Positions 9,160-17,490 are shown, counted from the first letter of the stretch. The stretch: DNA of 64,000 bases from Candidatus Poribacteria bacterium (GCA_028820845.1 JAPPII010000124.1:122093-186092); one strand, 5' to 3'. Notes: generated by a model from the sequence alone, not told the origin. Translations and numbers: made by a program.

Positions 9160-10782
9160 ATGCCAACACTCAACTGGATCGGAAAAGAAGCCGTCATCAA
9201 TCACCACGACGAAGTGCCAATACACACCCTGACACACGACCGCGACCGATCCTTTGGAACGGAAAATGAACCCCTCGGCACAGGAAATCTCCTCATAGAA
9301 GGCGATAACCTCCTCGCCCTCAAAGCACTCCTACCTTATTATGCTGGTAAAGTCAAATGCATTTACATTGACCCGCCTTATAATACAGGTAACGAAAATT
9401 GGATTTACAACGATAATGTCAACAACCCAACCATCCGGAAATGGCTCGGAAAAACTGTTGGCAAACTCTCTGAAGATCTCTCTCGACATGATAAATGGCT
9501 CTGTATGATGTACCCCCGCCTCTGCCTCCTTCATCAACTCCTTCGAGAGGACGGTGTGATCTTTATCTCAATTGATGATAATGAAGTGCATCATTTACGA
9601 ATGCTAATGGATGAGATTTTCGGAGAAAATAACTTTTTGGCAATTCTCACAAGAAGAGCAATGCACACCGTGCGTAACTCCAGTAAAGATTTTAATCACA
9701 ATGCTGACTACACCTTGGTTTATGCCAAAGAGAAATCTTGGTTTGGTGAAGACAAAAGTCGGTATATTCGTTACATTACTGATAAATCAACGAAATATCC
9801 TCATGACGACAATGATGGTAAAGGTAAGTATAAACTTGACCCACTCAGTGCGCGAAACTATTACGAGCCGTACACATTCACTTTTGAAAATGGCGTTGAA
9901 TGGTCACCTCCTTCAGGAAGTTATCCGCGCTATTCACAAGATACACTACGTAGCATGGAACGCGAAGGTCGCATTGATTTTTCTGGGAACGAACCGCGGG
10001 CAAAACGCTATCTCTCTGAGGTACAAGAAGGACAACCACCAGACGTATTCCTCTCACCAGAAATCGTAGGGTTCAATAAAGAAGGAACAAGTGAACTTCG
10101 TGATATATTTGGTAAAGGGGGTGTTTTTCCCCAACCCAAGCCGGTAAAATTTATTAAGTTTTTGCTGGAATTGTTACGCAGTAAAGATGCCATTATCCTT
10201 GACTCCTTCGCTGGCAGTGGGACAACGGCTCATGCGGTTCTGGAACAAAACCGTGAGGATGGCGGTAATCGACAGTTCATTTTGGTTGAAGTGGAACCCA
10301 AGATAGCCCGTAAAATTACATCTGTTCGTCTTGAGCGCGTCAGTGAAGGTTATACCTATGAACAAAAAGGCAAACTCCAGCATGTATTTGGCACCGGTGG
10401 AACTTTTTCCTATTACCACGTCGGCGAAACCTTTTCGGAGCAACAGGAAATTGCCTTTAGTGAGATGGCACAGCTACTCTTTTTCAAGGAAACAGGCACC
10501 CCGATGGCAGTAGACACTGTGTTGTCCCTTGTGGAAGGGGATAGACCTTCGTATGGTACTTGTAATGCTACTGAAAGATACAAACGCTCCTTTTTGGGCA
10601 GTGCGGACGGGGTTGGTGTTTATCTGCTCAACATCGACGATGTTCTTACCGAGGAACTCATAAACCGCTTACCGCGACATGATGGCAGTAAGATTATCCA
10701 TTGTGGTAAAACCCAACTCACCGAAGCCACTTTGAAGCAGCTGGGTATCACCTTCCGCCAAATGCCTTACAATCTTGTGTAG
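9160..10782 (+). CDS. mod: Type III-like site-specific DNA-methyltransferase (Mod subunit)
   Basis: Transfers a methyl group from S-adenosylmethionine to adenine N6 in a recognition sequence, both protecting host DNA and providing specificity for a type III restriction enzyme. The catalytic DPPY motif is at residues 71-74 (IDPPYNTGN) and the AdoMet-binding motif FAGSGTT is at about 350-356; this order (IV before I) places it in the beta class, as for other type III Mod proteins. The variable middle, about residues 190-330, is the likely target-recognition region. At 540 residues it is within the family range. The matching Res gene lies 3.6 kb downstream instead of directly next to it. Confidence 0.93.
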   Translation: MPTLNWIGKEAVINHHDEVPIHTLTHDRDRSFGTENEPLGTGNLLIEGDNLLALKALLPYYAGKVKCIYIDPPYNTGNENWIYNDNVNNPTIRKWLGKTVGKLSEDLSRHDKWLCMMYPRLCLLHQLLREDGVIFISIDDNEVHHLRMLMDEIFGENNFLAILTRRAMHTVRNSSKDFNHNADYTLVYAKEKSWFGEDKSRYIRYITDKSTKYPHDDNDGKGKYKLDPLSARNYYEPYTFTFENGVEWSPPSGSYPRYSQDTLRSMEREGRIDFSGNEPRAKRYLSEVQEGQPPDVFLSPEIVGFNKEGTSELRDIFGKGGVFPQPKPVKFIKFLLELLRSKDAIILDSFAGSGTTAHAVLEQNREDGGNRQFILVEVEPKIARKITSVRLERVSEGYTYEQKGKLQHVFGTGGTFSYYHVGETFSEQQEIAFSEMAQLLFFKETGTPMAVDTVLSLVEGDRPSYGTCNATERYKRSFLGSADGVGVYLLNIDDVLTEELINRLPRHDGSKIIHCGKTQLTEATLKQLGITFRQMPYNLV

Positions 10783-10797
10783 AGGCTTATAGTAGTA

Positions 10798-10814
10798 GGC
10801 ACACTCCGTGTGCC
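10798..10814 (+). repeat. Short perfect hairpin after mod
   Basis: GGCACAC and GTGTGCC flank a TCC loop, 15 bases past the mod stop codon. No T-run follows. The same style of short GC hairpin appears in other gaps of this window. Confidence 0.5.
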
Positions 10815-10839
10815 GTCACGTATCCAAATGTAACTCCTT

Positions 10840-10868
10840 TTGACAAATTCATTTAGACATCGTATACT
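10840..10868 (+). promoter_or_regulatory. Sigma-70-type promoter inside the defence island
   Basis: TTGACA (10840-10845) and TATACT (10863-10868) with a 17-base spacer lie between mod and the AAA ATPase gene. It should drive the ATPase, its partner, the duplicated-domain protein and probably res, independently of mod. Confidence 0.75.
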
Positions 10869-10908
10869 ATTCTATAACCTGTTCCTCCGATTACGGCGGC
10901 AGTTTCCT

Positions 10909-10940
10909 TGTAGCATAAACTTTTAGTTTGTGCATCTACA
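10909..10940 (+). repeat. Leader hairpin with TGTAG/CTACA ends
   Basis: TGTAG at 10909-10913 and CTACA at 10936-10940 bound an inner palindrome around ATAAACTTTTAGTTTGT. A related core (GCAAACTTTTAGTTTGC) is found at 61591-61610 and a variant at 61368-61386. The element lies within the predicted transcript of the AAA gene, 28 bases before its ATG, and could influence its translation. Confidence 0.55.
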
Positions 10941-10967
10941 CAAAGGTTTCCGATTAGGAGAATTCTG

Positions 10968-12557
10968 ATGCTTCACGCAATAGAATTAGAAAATTTCAAA
11001 GCATTCGGGAAACGTGCGCGCATCCCCTTTGCCCCGATAACACTCATTTTCGGTGAAAATAGTGCTGGAAAGAGCACGATCTTGCAGGCACTCAATCTGC
11101 TCAAACAAACGCTGGAAAGCAGAGAGACGGGGGCTTTGCTGCTTCCTCGAGATGAGAATGGGATTGTTGATCTCGGCAGTTTTCAGGAAATGCTATTTGA
11201 CCACGACCTGAAACGGACGCTCTCAATTCGTGTTGAAAGTACAATGTTTGAAACTGATTTATCTTTACTATCATCATATGGAGGAAACACAATATCTATT
11301 GAACTTCGTTTCAGGAGACCGTCCCTTGAGGAAGAAGTCCTCTTAGATCAAATCGGCATTTACGACGGGAAATCCGCTAAGTGCATCGCTAAGTTTCAGC
11401 CGTTGAATATGATCGAAAGTCCTGAAAAATTTTCAATGGGCATGCGCTTTTTCCGTGATCCACTTGGTCCTCTACCTTCAAAATTAACCGCGATGAAGTG
11501 CGTTTGGTTAACAGCAGAACCAGAGTACTGGAAACCGGAGTTTGAGTGGGACAAAGACAATAGGGAAGAAATATATGGCAGGCTCAAGGAAAGATTGGCT
11601 GATATACAACATGCTACAGACGAGCATAAGGAAAGTGGTAAAAAGCTTCGAGAAGATCGAGAGTTCTTAAATGACTACATTGAATTTTTCTCATCAGATT
11701 TTGATCTGAAAACCTACATTTCCAAGATGCGCCGGGAAAAAATGAACCAAGTTATAGGGGCGTATGGTTTCTTTCCAGCGCGAATTCTAGGGGATACTCG
11801 CGTAACAGTATCCCGCTCTTTATCACATAGGAGATCTGATAATACAGTATTTGATGTTGCTGGGTTGGCAATAGCAGCAGGTGGGGCATTGGAACAAACT
11901 TTGGATTATCTTTTCCCAATGGGACCTTCTCGGATACCACCGGAGAGATGGTATATCTTTACAGGTACGACTCCTCAGGATGTCGGATACCAGGGGGATC
12001 TGCTCCCAGATTTACTTCTCCGTCGACCCGAATTGGTTGAGGAAGCAAATGGATGGCTCAAACGACTTGACATGGGTTATGAGTTAGAAGTGAAACCAGT
12101 GGGGGGCAATTCAGGTGATCTTTTTGAAGTAAGACTGATAGATACACGTCGAAATGACCGCGTAAGTGTAGCACTGCCAGATGTCGGTTTCGGTATTAGC
12201 CAACTCCTCCCTTTCATTGTTCAAAGTCTTGTTTCAGAAGGATGGATTATTTCTATTGAACAACCCGAAGTTCACGTACATCCAAAATTGCAAGCGGATC
12301 TCGGGGAGCTCTTAGCTGCATCGATTAAAAAAGATCACCCGAACCAATTCATCGTTGAGACCCATAGTGAGCATTTGATCTTACGTCTGCAACGCTTGAT
12401 CCGTAACAAGCTCCTTGAGCCAGAGGATGTCTCGGTTATCTATGTCAGTCGTAGACCTGAAGGGGCAAAGGCAGAACGTTTGCATCTTGATGAAGATGGG
12501 GATTTTATTGATGATTGGCCCAACGGGTTTTTCTCAGAGCGACTTCGCGAACTTTGA
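10968..12557 (+). CDS. AAA family ATPase, OLD-like with DUF3696-type C-terminus
   Basis: An SMC/ABC-like P-loop ATPase of the kind frequent in phage-defence systems. The N-terminus is typical (LENFKAFGK) and the Walker A motif GENSAGKST is at residues 29-37. A helical insertion spans about residues 200-270. The C-terminal ATPase half carries PDVGFGISQLLPF (signature-like), SIEQPEVHVHP (Walker B), and VETHSEHLILR, then ends in WPNGFFSERLREL, characteristic of DUF3696. No TOPRIM nuclease is fused, so an effector is probably supplied separately, possibly by the next gene, which starts 21 bases downstream. AGGAG precedes the ATG. The exact function is not known. Confidence 0.9.
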   Translation: MLHAIELENFKAFGKRARIPFAPITLIFGENSAGKSTILQALNLLKQTLESRETGALLLPRDENGIVDLGSFQEMLFDHDLKRTLSIRVESTMFETDLSLLSSYGGNTISIELRFRRPSLEEEVLLDQIGIYDGKSAKCIAKFQPLNMIESPEKFSMGMRFFRDPLGPLPSKLTAMKCVWLTAEPEYWKPEFEWDKDNREEIYGRLKERLADIQHATDEHKESGKKLREDREFLNDYIEFFSSDFDLKTYISKMRREKMNQVIGAYGFFPARILGDTRVTVSRSLSHRRSDNTVFDVAGLAIAAGGALEQTLDYLFPMGPSRIPPERWYIFTGTTPQDVGYQGDLLPDLLLRRPELVEEANGWLKRLDMGYELEVKPVGGNSGDLFEVRLIDTRRNDRVSVALPDVGFGISQLLPFIVQSLVSEGWIISIEQPEVHVHPKLQADLGELLAASIKKDHPNQFIVETHSEHLILRLQRLIRNKLLEPEDVSVIYVSRRPEGAKAERLHLDEDGDFIDDWPNGFFSERLREL

Positions 12558-12578
12558 TAACAGACGGGAGTTGCCTAA

Positions 12579-13571
12579 GTGTTAGTCAGTGCAGTGCTTG
12601 ACCCTTCTGCGTTTGAGGCGGATTGTTTCGACGATCTTTATGCAATTCATACGGAAGATTTGTTAAAGGGTATCCAAAAAAATGGACTCCTGATTGTTGA
12701 TTCCGTTGATTCCGGAAGAAGACTGCAAAATGCTCTTCGGGACCAGGTTAAGTCTCCAGCACTCCCGATAGCGTATCGGAAACGGTTACAAAGTTTAGTC
12801 GAAGAGCTGCTGAAGAATAGGAAAAGGCGGATTGTTGAGTGCGCTGCTGCTCCAAATTCTACATCATCGGACAGTCTTTTAGAGATAGCGTCTGATCTAA
12901 AAACAGAGACCGGAACCGATGGCTTGATTGTAGGAAGCGAAAACTTTGAAAAACTAAGATTTGACCCAGAACATAGGCATGGCGTTGTTCCTTTATCTGA
13001 ATACCGAGATAGCGATTTTGAGAGAGAGCGGCAGCGGTATTGCGACGGATTCGGACCAATAGATATGCTCCCCAGATCGGAAGTCGATGAGATTGTTATC
13101 CGTTCAATCCGTTTTACCAAATGGTTGCGGTTTTATGACAAACAGATTGGGACTGGAAACAATACAAGCAATTTCCGGAGGGGTATTGCCTATATTCTGT
13201 CTCTCTGGAAGGAACACGGTTTTTTTGCATCTCAGCAGGGAATTGGGGGGAATGTGGAAATATTTACTTGTAGAGATGAACATATTCCAGATGATGATAT
13301 TGATGATGTGAATCGAAAAATTAATCGGGAGCTCATGGGGCAATTAAGGGAACGGTTCCCCTCTTGGTGGCAGGTAAAGTTGTCTGTGAAGGAGGATACC
13401 AACGGCATTTTCCACGCGAGATATTTGGAAACGCAGCACGCTATTATCCGAATTGATCGTGGCTTTGATCTCTTTGATCAAAACAATGAGTTTCGGAGGA
13501 ATTTCTTTACGCTAAATATGGCGGAGAGTTCTCATTTGAGAGAATGTCGTGATTTACCGAAAGCGGATTAA
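12579..13571 (+). CDS. Unassigned partner protein of the AAA ATPase
   Basis: I do not recognise a named family with certainty. The start is GTG with GGGAG upstream, 21 bases after the ATPase gene. The N-terminal half has a beta-strand/Asp pattern (VLDPSAF, LLIVDSVD, GTDGLIVGSE) that could be a PIN-like nuclease core. The C-terminal half has IRSIRFTKWLRFYDKQIG (about residues 171-188), RGIAYILSLW and IIRIDRGFDLFD, resembling PLD/MIT_C-like domains described with defence ATPases. Neither domain is proved. Tight coupling to the DUF3696 ATPase suggests that the ATPase acts as sensor or motor and this protein as effector. Confidence 0.82.
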   Translation: MLVSAVLDPSAFEADCFDDLYAIHTEDLLKGIQKNGLLIVDSVDSGRRLQNALRDQVKSPALPIAYRKRLQSLVEELLKNRKRRIVECAAAPNSTSSDSLLEIASDLKTETGTDGLIVGSENFEKLRFDPEHRHGVVPLSEYRDSDFERERQRYCDGFGPIDMLPRSEVDEIVIRSIRFTKWLRFYDKQIGTGNNTSNFRRGIAYILSLWKEHGFFASQQGIGGNVEIFTCRDEHIPDDDIDDVNRKINRELMGQLRERFPSWWQVKLSVKEDTNGIFHARYLETQHAIIRIDRGFDLFDQNNEFRRNFFTLNMAESSHLRECRDLPKAD

Positions 13572-13600
13572 CATTGAAGTTTAAATAGAGGCAAAATGCA

Positions 13601-14311
13601 ATGACATCCAATATTACAGATATGACCTCTCAACAGTTGCTTGACTGGCTTTTGCCTATTGTCGACGTAGAGATATTCCGATCACGTGAACAGTTGATCG
13701 CGCTTCTGGCAGGGGATAGTCCACACGAGGAGCTTGAAGAAGAGTTCCGTGAATTCTTCAACGGTTATTACGTGCTTGCCTTGGATTTGGAGGAGTACGA
13801 AGAAGTTATACTTAGAGTTATAAGGCAGAACGATGCATTTGCACACCTGCATCATCGAGTCGAAGCGGTTGAGGCACAGCGGAAAAGTTCACCTTTGGGG
13901 CGTGAAGCGCGGCGACTGGGGTTATCCTTAGATACTGATCCTGTACCACAGATAAAGGTTGCTGCCTTGTCTCCTGATGGATTCCGGGAGTTCGTTCATA
14001 CGCTTGCAAATTGGCGACTTTTTGTATCGCGGGAACGTCTTGTTAAGTTAATGGAAACGGATAACCGTATTGAGGTATCGGATCGTCTGCGTGCTGAATT
14101 CTACGAATTTTTCGTTTGTTACTTGGAATTGGAACTGTTTCTTGAGAATTACGATTACGATCCAGATGAAGGATTGGAACTACGTCCAGAATTCATTGAA
14201 TCACTTAAACATGAAGAGGAGTATATCCGGTCTGGTGGTAAAATGTATACACTTGATGAAGTTGCCGCGAGGTTAGGAATCTTACTGAATCGTTCATCTG
14301 TTTGTGAATAA
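13601..14311 (+). CDS. Unassigned acidic protein with an internal tandem duplication
   Basis: The 236-residue product contains two related modules. The first, about residues 16-68, reads LLPIVDVEIFRSREQLIALL and continues to an EFREFFNGYY segment. The second, about residues 128-188, reads FRSREQ-like FVSRERLVKLM and continues to EFYEFFVCYLELEL. Both are followed by acidic Glu/Tyr-rich helices. The extreme C-terminus (MYTLDEVAARLGI) looks like a helix-turn-helix start. No enzyme motif is visible. It sits between the ATPase pair and res with 29-30 base gaps and could be a regulator, an immunity protein or a DNA-binding adaptor. Confidence 0.8.
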   Translation: MTSNITDMTSQQLLDWLLPIVDVEIFRSREQLIALLAGDSPHEELEEEFREFFNGYYVLALDLEEYEEVILRVIRQNDAFAHLHHRVEAVEAQRKSSPLGREARRLGLSLDTDPVPQIKVAALSPDGFREFVHTLANWRLFVSRERLVKLMETDNRIEVSDRLRAEFYEFFVCYLELELFLENYDYDPDEGLELRPEFIESLKHEEEYIRSGGKMYTLDEVAARLGILLNRSSVCE

Positions 14312-14341
14312 ATCCAATATACTCTAACACCAAAAAGAAAA

Positions 14342-16738
14342 ATGCACCTACCCCTCAAAGAATACCAAGAACGCACCCTCGAAACATTAACAGAATACTA
14401 CCAAAATTGTTTGCGTCTACAAAACGCCAACACCGCATTCTACGATTTAACCCAACGACCGTACGCTTCCGTTGAAGGCTTACCCGGTATGCCCTATGTC
14501 TGCCTCAGACTCCCTACAGGGGGCGGTAAAACCTTTGTGGCGTGCCATGCTGTGAGTATCACAGCATCTGAACTTTTGAAAACCGAGAGTCCAATTGTCC
14601 TCTGGCTTGTCCCTTCAAATGCCATTCGCGATCAGACGCTCAACGCCCTTAAAAATCGATCGCATCCGTATAGAGACGCGCTTGAGTCCGCAAGACGCAA
14701 CGTTGAAATTCTCACCATTAACGAGGCACTCTATCTGTCTCCGCATATTCTCAACACAAAAACTACAATTATCGTTTCTACGATGCAAGCGTTCCGCGTT
14801 GAAGATACCGATGGTCGCAAGGTTTATGAACCTTCAGGCGCGCTGATGGGACATTTCACACACCTCTCAGAGGAGATCCTCGCCGAGGTTGAACGTGACG
14901 AAAGCGGCAAACCTGTCTATTCGCTTGCAAACCTTTTATGCGTTAAGCGTCCGCTTGTTATCGTTGATGAGGCGCATAATGCCCGAACCGAGCTCTCTTT
15001 TGAAACGCTTGCCCGTTTCAACCCATCCGCAATCATTGAATTCACCGCTACGCCAGATACCACCAATAATCCTTCCAACGTTCTCTATACCGTTTCCGCT
15101 GCTGAACTCCAAGCCGAAGATATGATTAAAATGCCGATTCAATTGGAAGTTGAACCGGATTGGAAACGCCTGCTTTCCTCTGCTATGGCACAGCGCAATG
15201 CCCTTGAAATCGAGGGAAAGAAAGAGCAGCAAGAAACAGGCGAATACATCCGTCCTATTATGCTCATTCAGGCGCAGCCAAGACGTAGAAATCAAGAAAC
15301 GCTGACTGTCGAAGTTGTTGAGCAGTGCCTACTTGAGGAACACAACACCCCTGAAGACCAGATCGCACGTGCCACAGGCGAGGATAGAGGGCTTGATAAT
15401 GTTGACCTCAACGATCCGGAATGTCAAATTCGCTATGTGATTACCGTGCAGGCGTTGCGGGAAGGGTGGGACTGTCCGTTTGCTTACGTTCTCTGCTCTG
15501 TCGCTGAGATGAGATCTTCTACTGCGGTTGAGCAAATATTGGGTAGGGTGATGCGTCTCCCAAAAGCAAAGCGCAAGAAACAGGAGTCGTTAAATAGTGC
15601 TTACGCTTTCGTTGCCTCTCAGAATTTCCATGATACTGCATCGGCGTTAGCCGATGGGCTCATTCAGAATGGATTTGAGAAGCAGGATGCCGCTGCGCTC
15701 ATCCGCCCTACAGATGAGGATCAACGGGACCTACCGCTTTTTGGAAATCAAACTCCATCAAGTACCGAACCTGCTCCTGCCCAGTGTGGTGAGGTTTTTA
15801 ACGTGCCAAAGTTGATGGTCCAAGGTACGCAAAGGCATCTTGATTTTGAGGCATCCCGATTTTCAGAAACTCCGTGGCAATTATCCGAATGTAGTGCCGA
15901 ACTTTCTGAAGAAGAATTTCCTTCAACGTTTGAAACCGGGGCACGTGGCGAAATCGGGCTTTCGCGTGAAGGGCGAGTCGTGACGGAATTCTTAGGAACA
16001 CTCCATCAACAGATGACGCTACTTGCACCCGATAAGGGTTGGGATGCGAAACGACTTGCTGACTGGCTTGATAGGAGCATTAAACATTGGGACATCTTAC
16101 GTAGCGAATCGCTTCCTTTTCTGCAGCGGTTAGTCGAGCACCTTATTGAGGCACGTGATATTCCAATAGAGGTTCTCATCCGTAACAAGTATGCCCTCAA
16201 AGATGCCGCTGCAGCGAAAATTGATAGCCACCGTCAAAACGCACACCGCGGGGCATATCAAAATCTTCTTTTACCCGAATGCGAAACACCCGTTGTTGTC
16301 TCGCCGGACCACTGTTTTTCATTTGACCCACGCCGTTACCCTTATAATAAGCGTTATACGGGTGCCTATCAATTCCAGAAACACTACTATCAGTATGTTG
16401 GTGATCTGAAGTCGGATGGTGAAGAATTTCGATGCGCGCAGTTCATTGACACCTTGCCCGGAGTTAAATTCTGGGTGCGGAATCTTGAACGCCAACCGAT
16501 GTTTTCTTTCTGGCTGCAGACTTCAACAGATAAGTTTTATCCTGATTTTGTATGCCTACTAATTGATGGACGTTATCTCGTTGTCGAGTCTAAAGGTGAG
16601 CATCTTTGGAGTGCTGACGATGCGAAAGAAAAGCGCGAAATCGGGGAATTGTGGGAGCAGCGGAGTGGTGGGAAGTGTCTGTTTATTATGCCCAAAGGAA
16701 CTAATTTTAACGTGATACGCACAAAACTCTCCGACTGA
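14342..16738 (+). CDS. res: Type III-like restriction endonuclease, helicase-nuclease (Res subunit)
   Basis: A superfamily-2 helicase-like motor joined to a nuclease, expected to cut DNA with the Mod protein when unmethylated sites are met. Walker A PTGGGKT is at residues 58-64, the Walker B DEAH box at 209-212 (VIVDEAHNA), and motif III FTATPD shortly after. Motif VI is near EQILGRVMRLP. A C-terminal PD-(D/E)xK nuclease site is visible as D735 (YPDFV), E749 and K751 (VVESKG). The 798 residues are somewhat short for Res. No strong ribosome binding site is seen at this ATG (only AAAAGAAAA). Its separation from mod by three genes is unusual. Confidence 0.92.
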   Translation: MHLPLKEYQERTLETLTEYYQNCLRLQNANTAFYDLTQRPYASVEGLPGMPYVCLRLPTGGGKTFVACHAVSITASELLKTESPIVLWLVPSNAIRDQTLNALKNRSHPYRDALESARRNVEILTINEALYLSPHILNTKTTIIVSTMQAFRVEDTDGRKVYEPSGALMGHFTHLSEEILAEVERDESGKPVYSLANLLCVKRPLVIVDEAHNARTELSFETLARFNPSAIIEFTATPDTTNNPSNVLYTVSAAELQAEDMIKMPIQLEVEPDWKRLLSSAMAQRNALEIEGKKEQQETGEYIRPIMLIQAQPRRRNQETLTVEVVEQCLLEEHNTPEDQIARATGEDRGLDNVDLNDPECQIRYVITVQALREGWDCPFAYVLCSVAEMRSSTAVEQILGRVMRLPKAKRKKQESLNSAYAFVASQNFHDTASALADGLIQNGFEKQDAAALIRPTDEDQRDLPLFGNQTPSSTEPAPAQCGEVFNVPKLMVQGTQRHLDFEASRFSETPWQLSECSAELSEEEFPSTFETGARGEIGLSREGRVVTEFLGTLHQQMTLLAPDKGWDAKRLADWLDRSIKHWDILRSESLPFLQRLVEHLIEARDIPIEVLIRNKYALKDAAAAKIDSHRQNAHRGAYQNLLLPECETPVVVSPDHCFSFDPRRYPYNKRYTGAYQFQKHYYQYVGDLKSDGEEFRCAQFIDTLPGVKFWVRNLERQPMFSFWLQTSTDKFYPDFVCLLIDGRYLVVESKGEHLWSADDAKEKREIGELWEQRSGGKCLFIMPKGTNFNVIRTKLSD

Positions 16739-16799
16739 TTACCAACGCCTATCTATGAATCTATAACCCAGGGTCATTCAGTTTTCCAATAATTTACGT

Positions 16800-16900
16800 C
16801 CGGAAGCCCGGATTTAGTCTGGGAATAGACTAAATCCATTCCTTGTATTACATTCTTGTTCGGGAAAAGTGTGCTATCCCGAATAAATTCGGGCTTCCGG
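16800..16900. mobile_element. MITE-like element with 11-base terminal inverted repeats
   Basis: CCGGAAGCCCG (16800-16810) and CGGGCTTCCGG (16890-16900) are perfect inverted ends of a 101-base unit. Inside are two more hairpins: GGATTTAGTCT with AGACTAAATCC (16810-16837) and TTCGGGA with TCCCGAA (16859-16883). There is no transposase gene. This fits a non-autonomous miniature element or a recombination cassette. Confidence 0.6.
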
Positions 16901-16972
16901 AAACGGGAATGCTTCACATAGGAAAACTTAACTCTTAAAACTAAACATCCCTAATCTATAAGACATTTTAAC

Positions 16973-17001
16973 TTGACATCCGTTAGCAAATAGAGTATAA
17001 T
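16973..17001 (+). promoter_or_regulatory. Near-consensus sigma-70 promoter without a downstream gene
   Basis: TTGACA (16973-16978) and TATAAT (16996-17001) are both perfect hexamers with a 17-base spacer. No plus-strand gene follows before the terminator at 17431-17475, which is why a non-coding transcript is proposed. Confidence 0.75.
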
Positions 17002-17320
17002 ATATCATAAGACTTTTCAAAGAGGTTAATATTGTATCAAACAACAAAAGGCTGGCGCAAAAACCGACACAAACATTTTCAGCGGACTACACAAGTTTCT
17101 TATGAACTGCTATTATCAGTGACCAGTTTTCAGTTAAGAGATTATCCTTACAAGAACGTCTCTTTTACTGATTACTGGTCACTGGCGACTGGTAACTTCT
17201 CTGCTGACCGCTAACTCAAAAATGTTACACTTTTCGCCAAATTATTTTTTTTACAACAGAAAATTAAACACCAACAAACCCTTACGGTGACTGGGTTCTC
17301 TCAAGTTACGCACCACACAC

Positions 17321-17346
17321 AAAATGTTACACCAGTGTAACATTTT
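17321..17346. promoter_or_regulatory. Perfect 12-base-arm palindrome, possible operator or terminator
   Basis: AAAATGTTACAC (17321-17332) and GTGTAACATTTT (17335-17346) form a perfect dyad around CA. The half-site AAAATGTTACAC also occurs singly at 17219-17230. Dyad plus isolated half-site suggests a dimeric regulator binding site; the T-run at its end would also allow termination. Confidence 0.45.
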
Positions 17347-17430
17347 TAACGCGAATTGCTGAAAAACATACCGTTAAGTTAAAGCCATGTTCACGATAGT
17401 ATTATCCTGCAAATCCGCTTTCGTACATAG

Positions 17431-17475
17431 AAAGAGACCTTAGGGTACTATGCCCTAAAGCCTCTTTTTTATTTT
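17431..17475 (+). terminator. Intrinsic terminator
   Basis: AGAG-CTTAGGG pairs with CCCTAAAG-CTCT around a short loop, followed by TTTTTTATTTT (17465-17475). It faces the plus strand. It lies 16 bases past the end of the minus-strand sulfatase-fold gene and may also serve that gene in the other direction, though the T-run there is weak. Confidence 0.75.
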
Positions 17476-17490
17476 CGACCTTTGAATTTC

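Larger units (their letters stand above)
17009..17475 (+). ncRNA. Candidate non-coding RNA unit of about 465 nt
   Basis: The unit is defined only by a perfect promoter (16973-17001) and a strong terminator (17431-17475) on the same strand with no credible gene between them. It contains a long inverted repeat (17117-17127 with 17174-17184) and a 12-pair palindrome at 17321-17346. No known RNA family is recognised. A degraded gene or a repeat-derived transcript are alternatives. Confidence 0.3.
16739..17490. other. Intergenic region with a MITE-like element and a candidate non-coding transcript
   Basis: No credible protein gene is present. In order the region holds a palindrome-rich element (16800-16900), a near-consensus promoter (16973-17001), a CAGTGACCAGT inverted repeat (17117-17184), two copies of AAAATGTTACAC (17219-17230 and 17321-17332), a 12-pair palindrome and a strong terminator. 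The 60-codon frame from TTG at 17032 runs through repeat sequence. Confidence 0.6.

Noticed and set aside
17032..17214. 60-codon frame from TTG after a strong promoter
   Set aside because: It runs through the CAGTGACCAGT repeat and has no ribosome binding site, so it is treated as non-coding.
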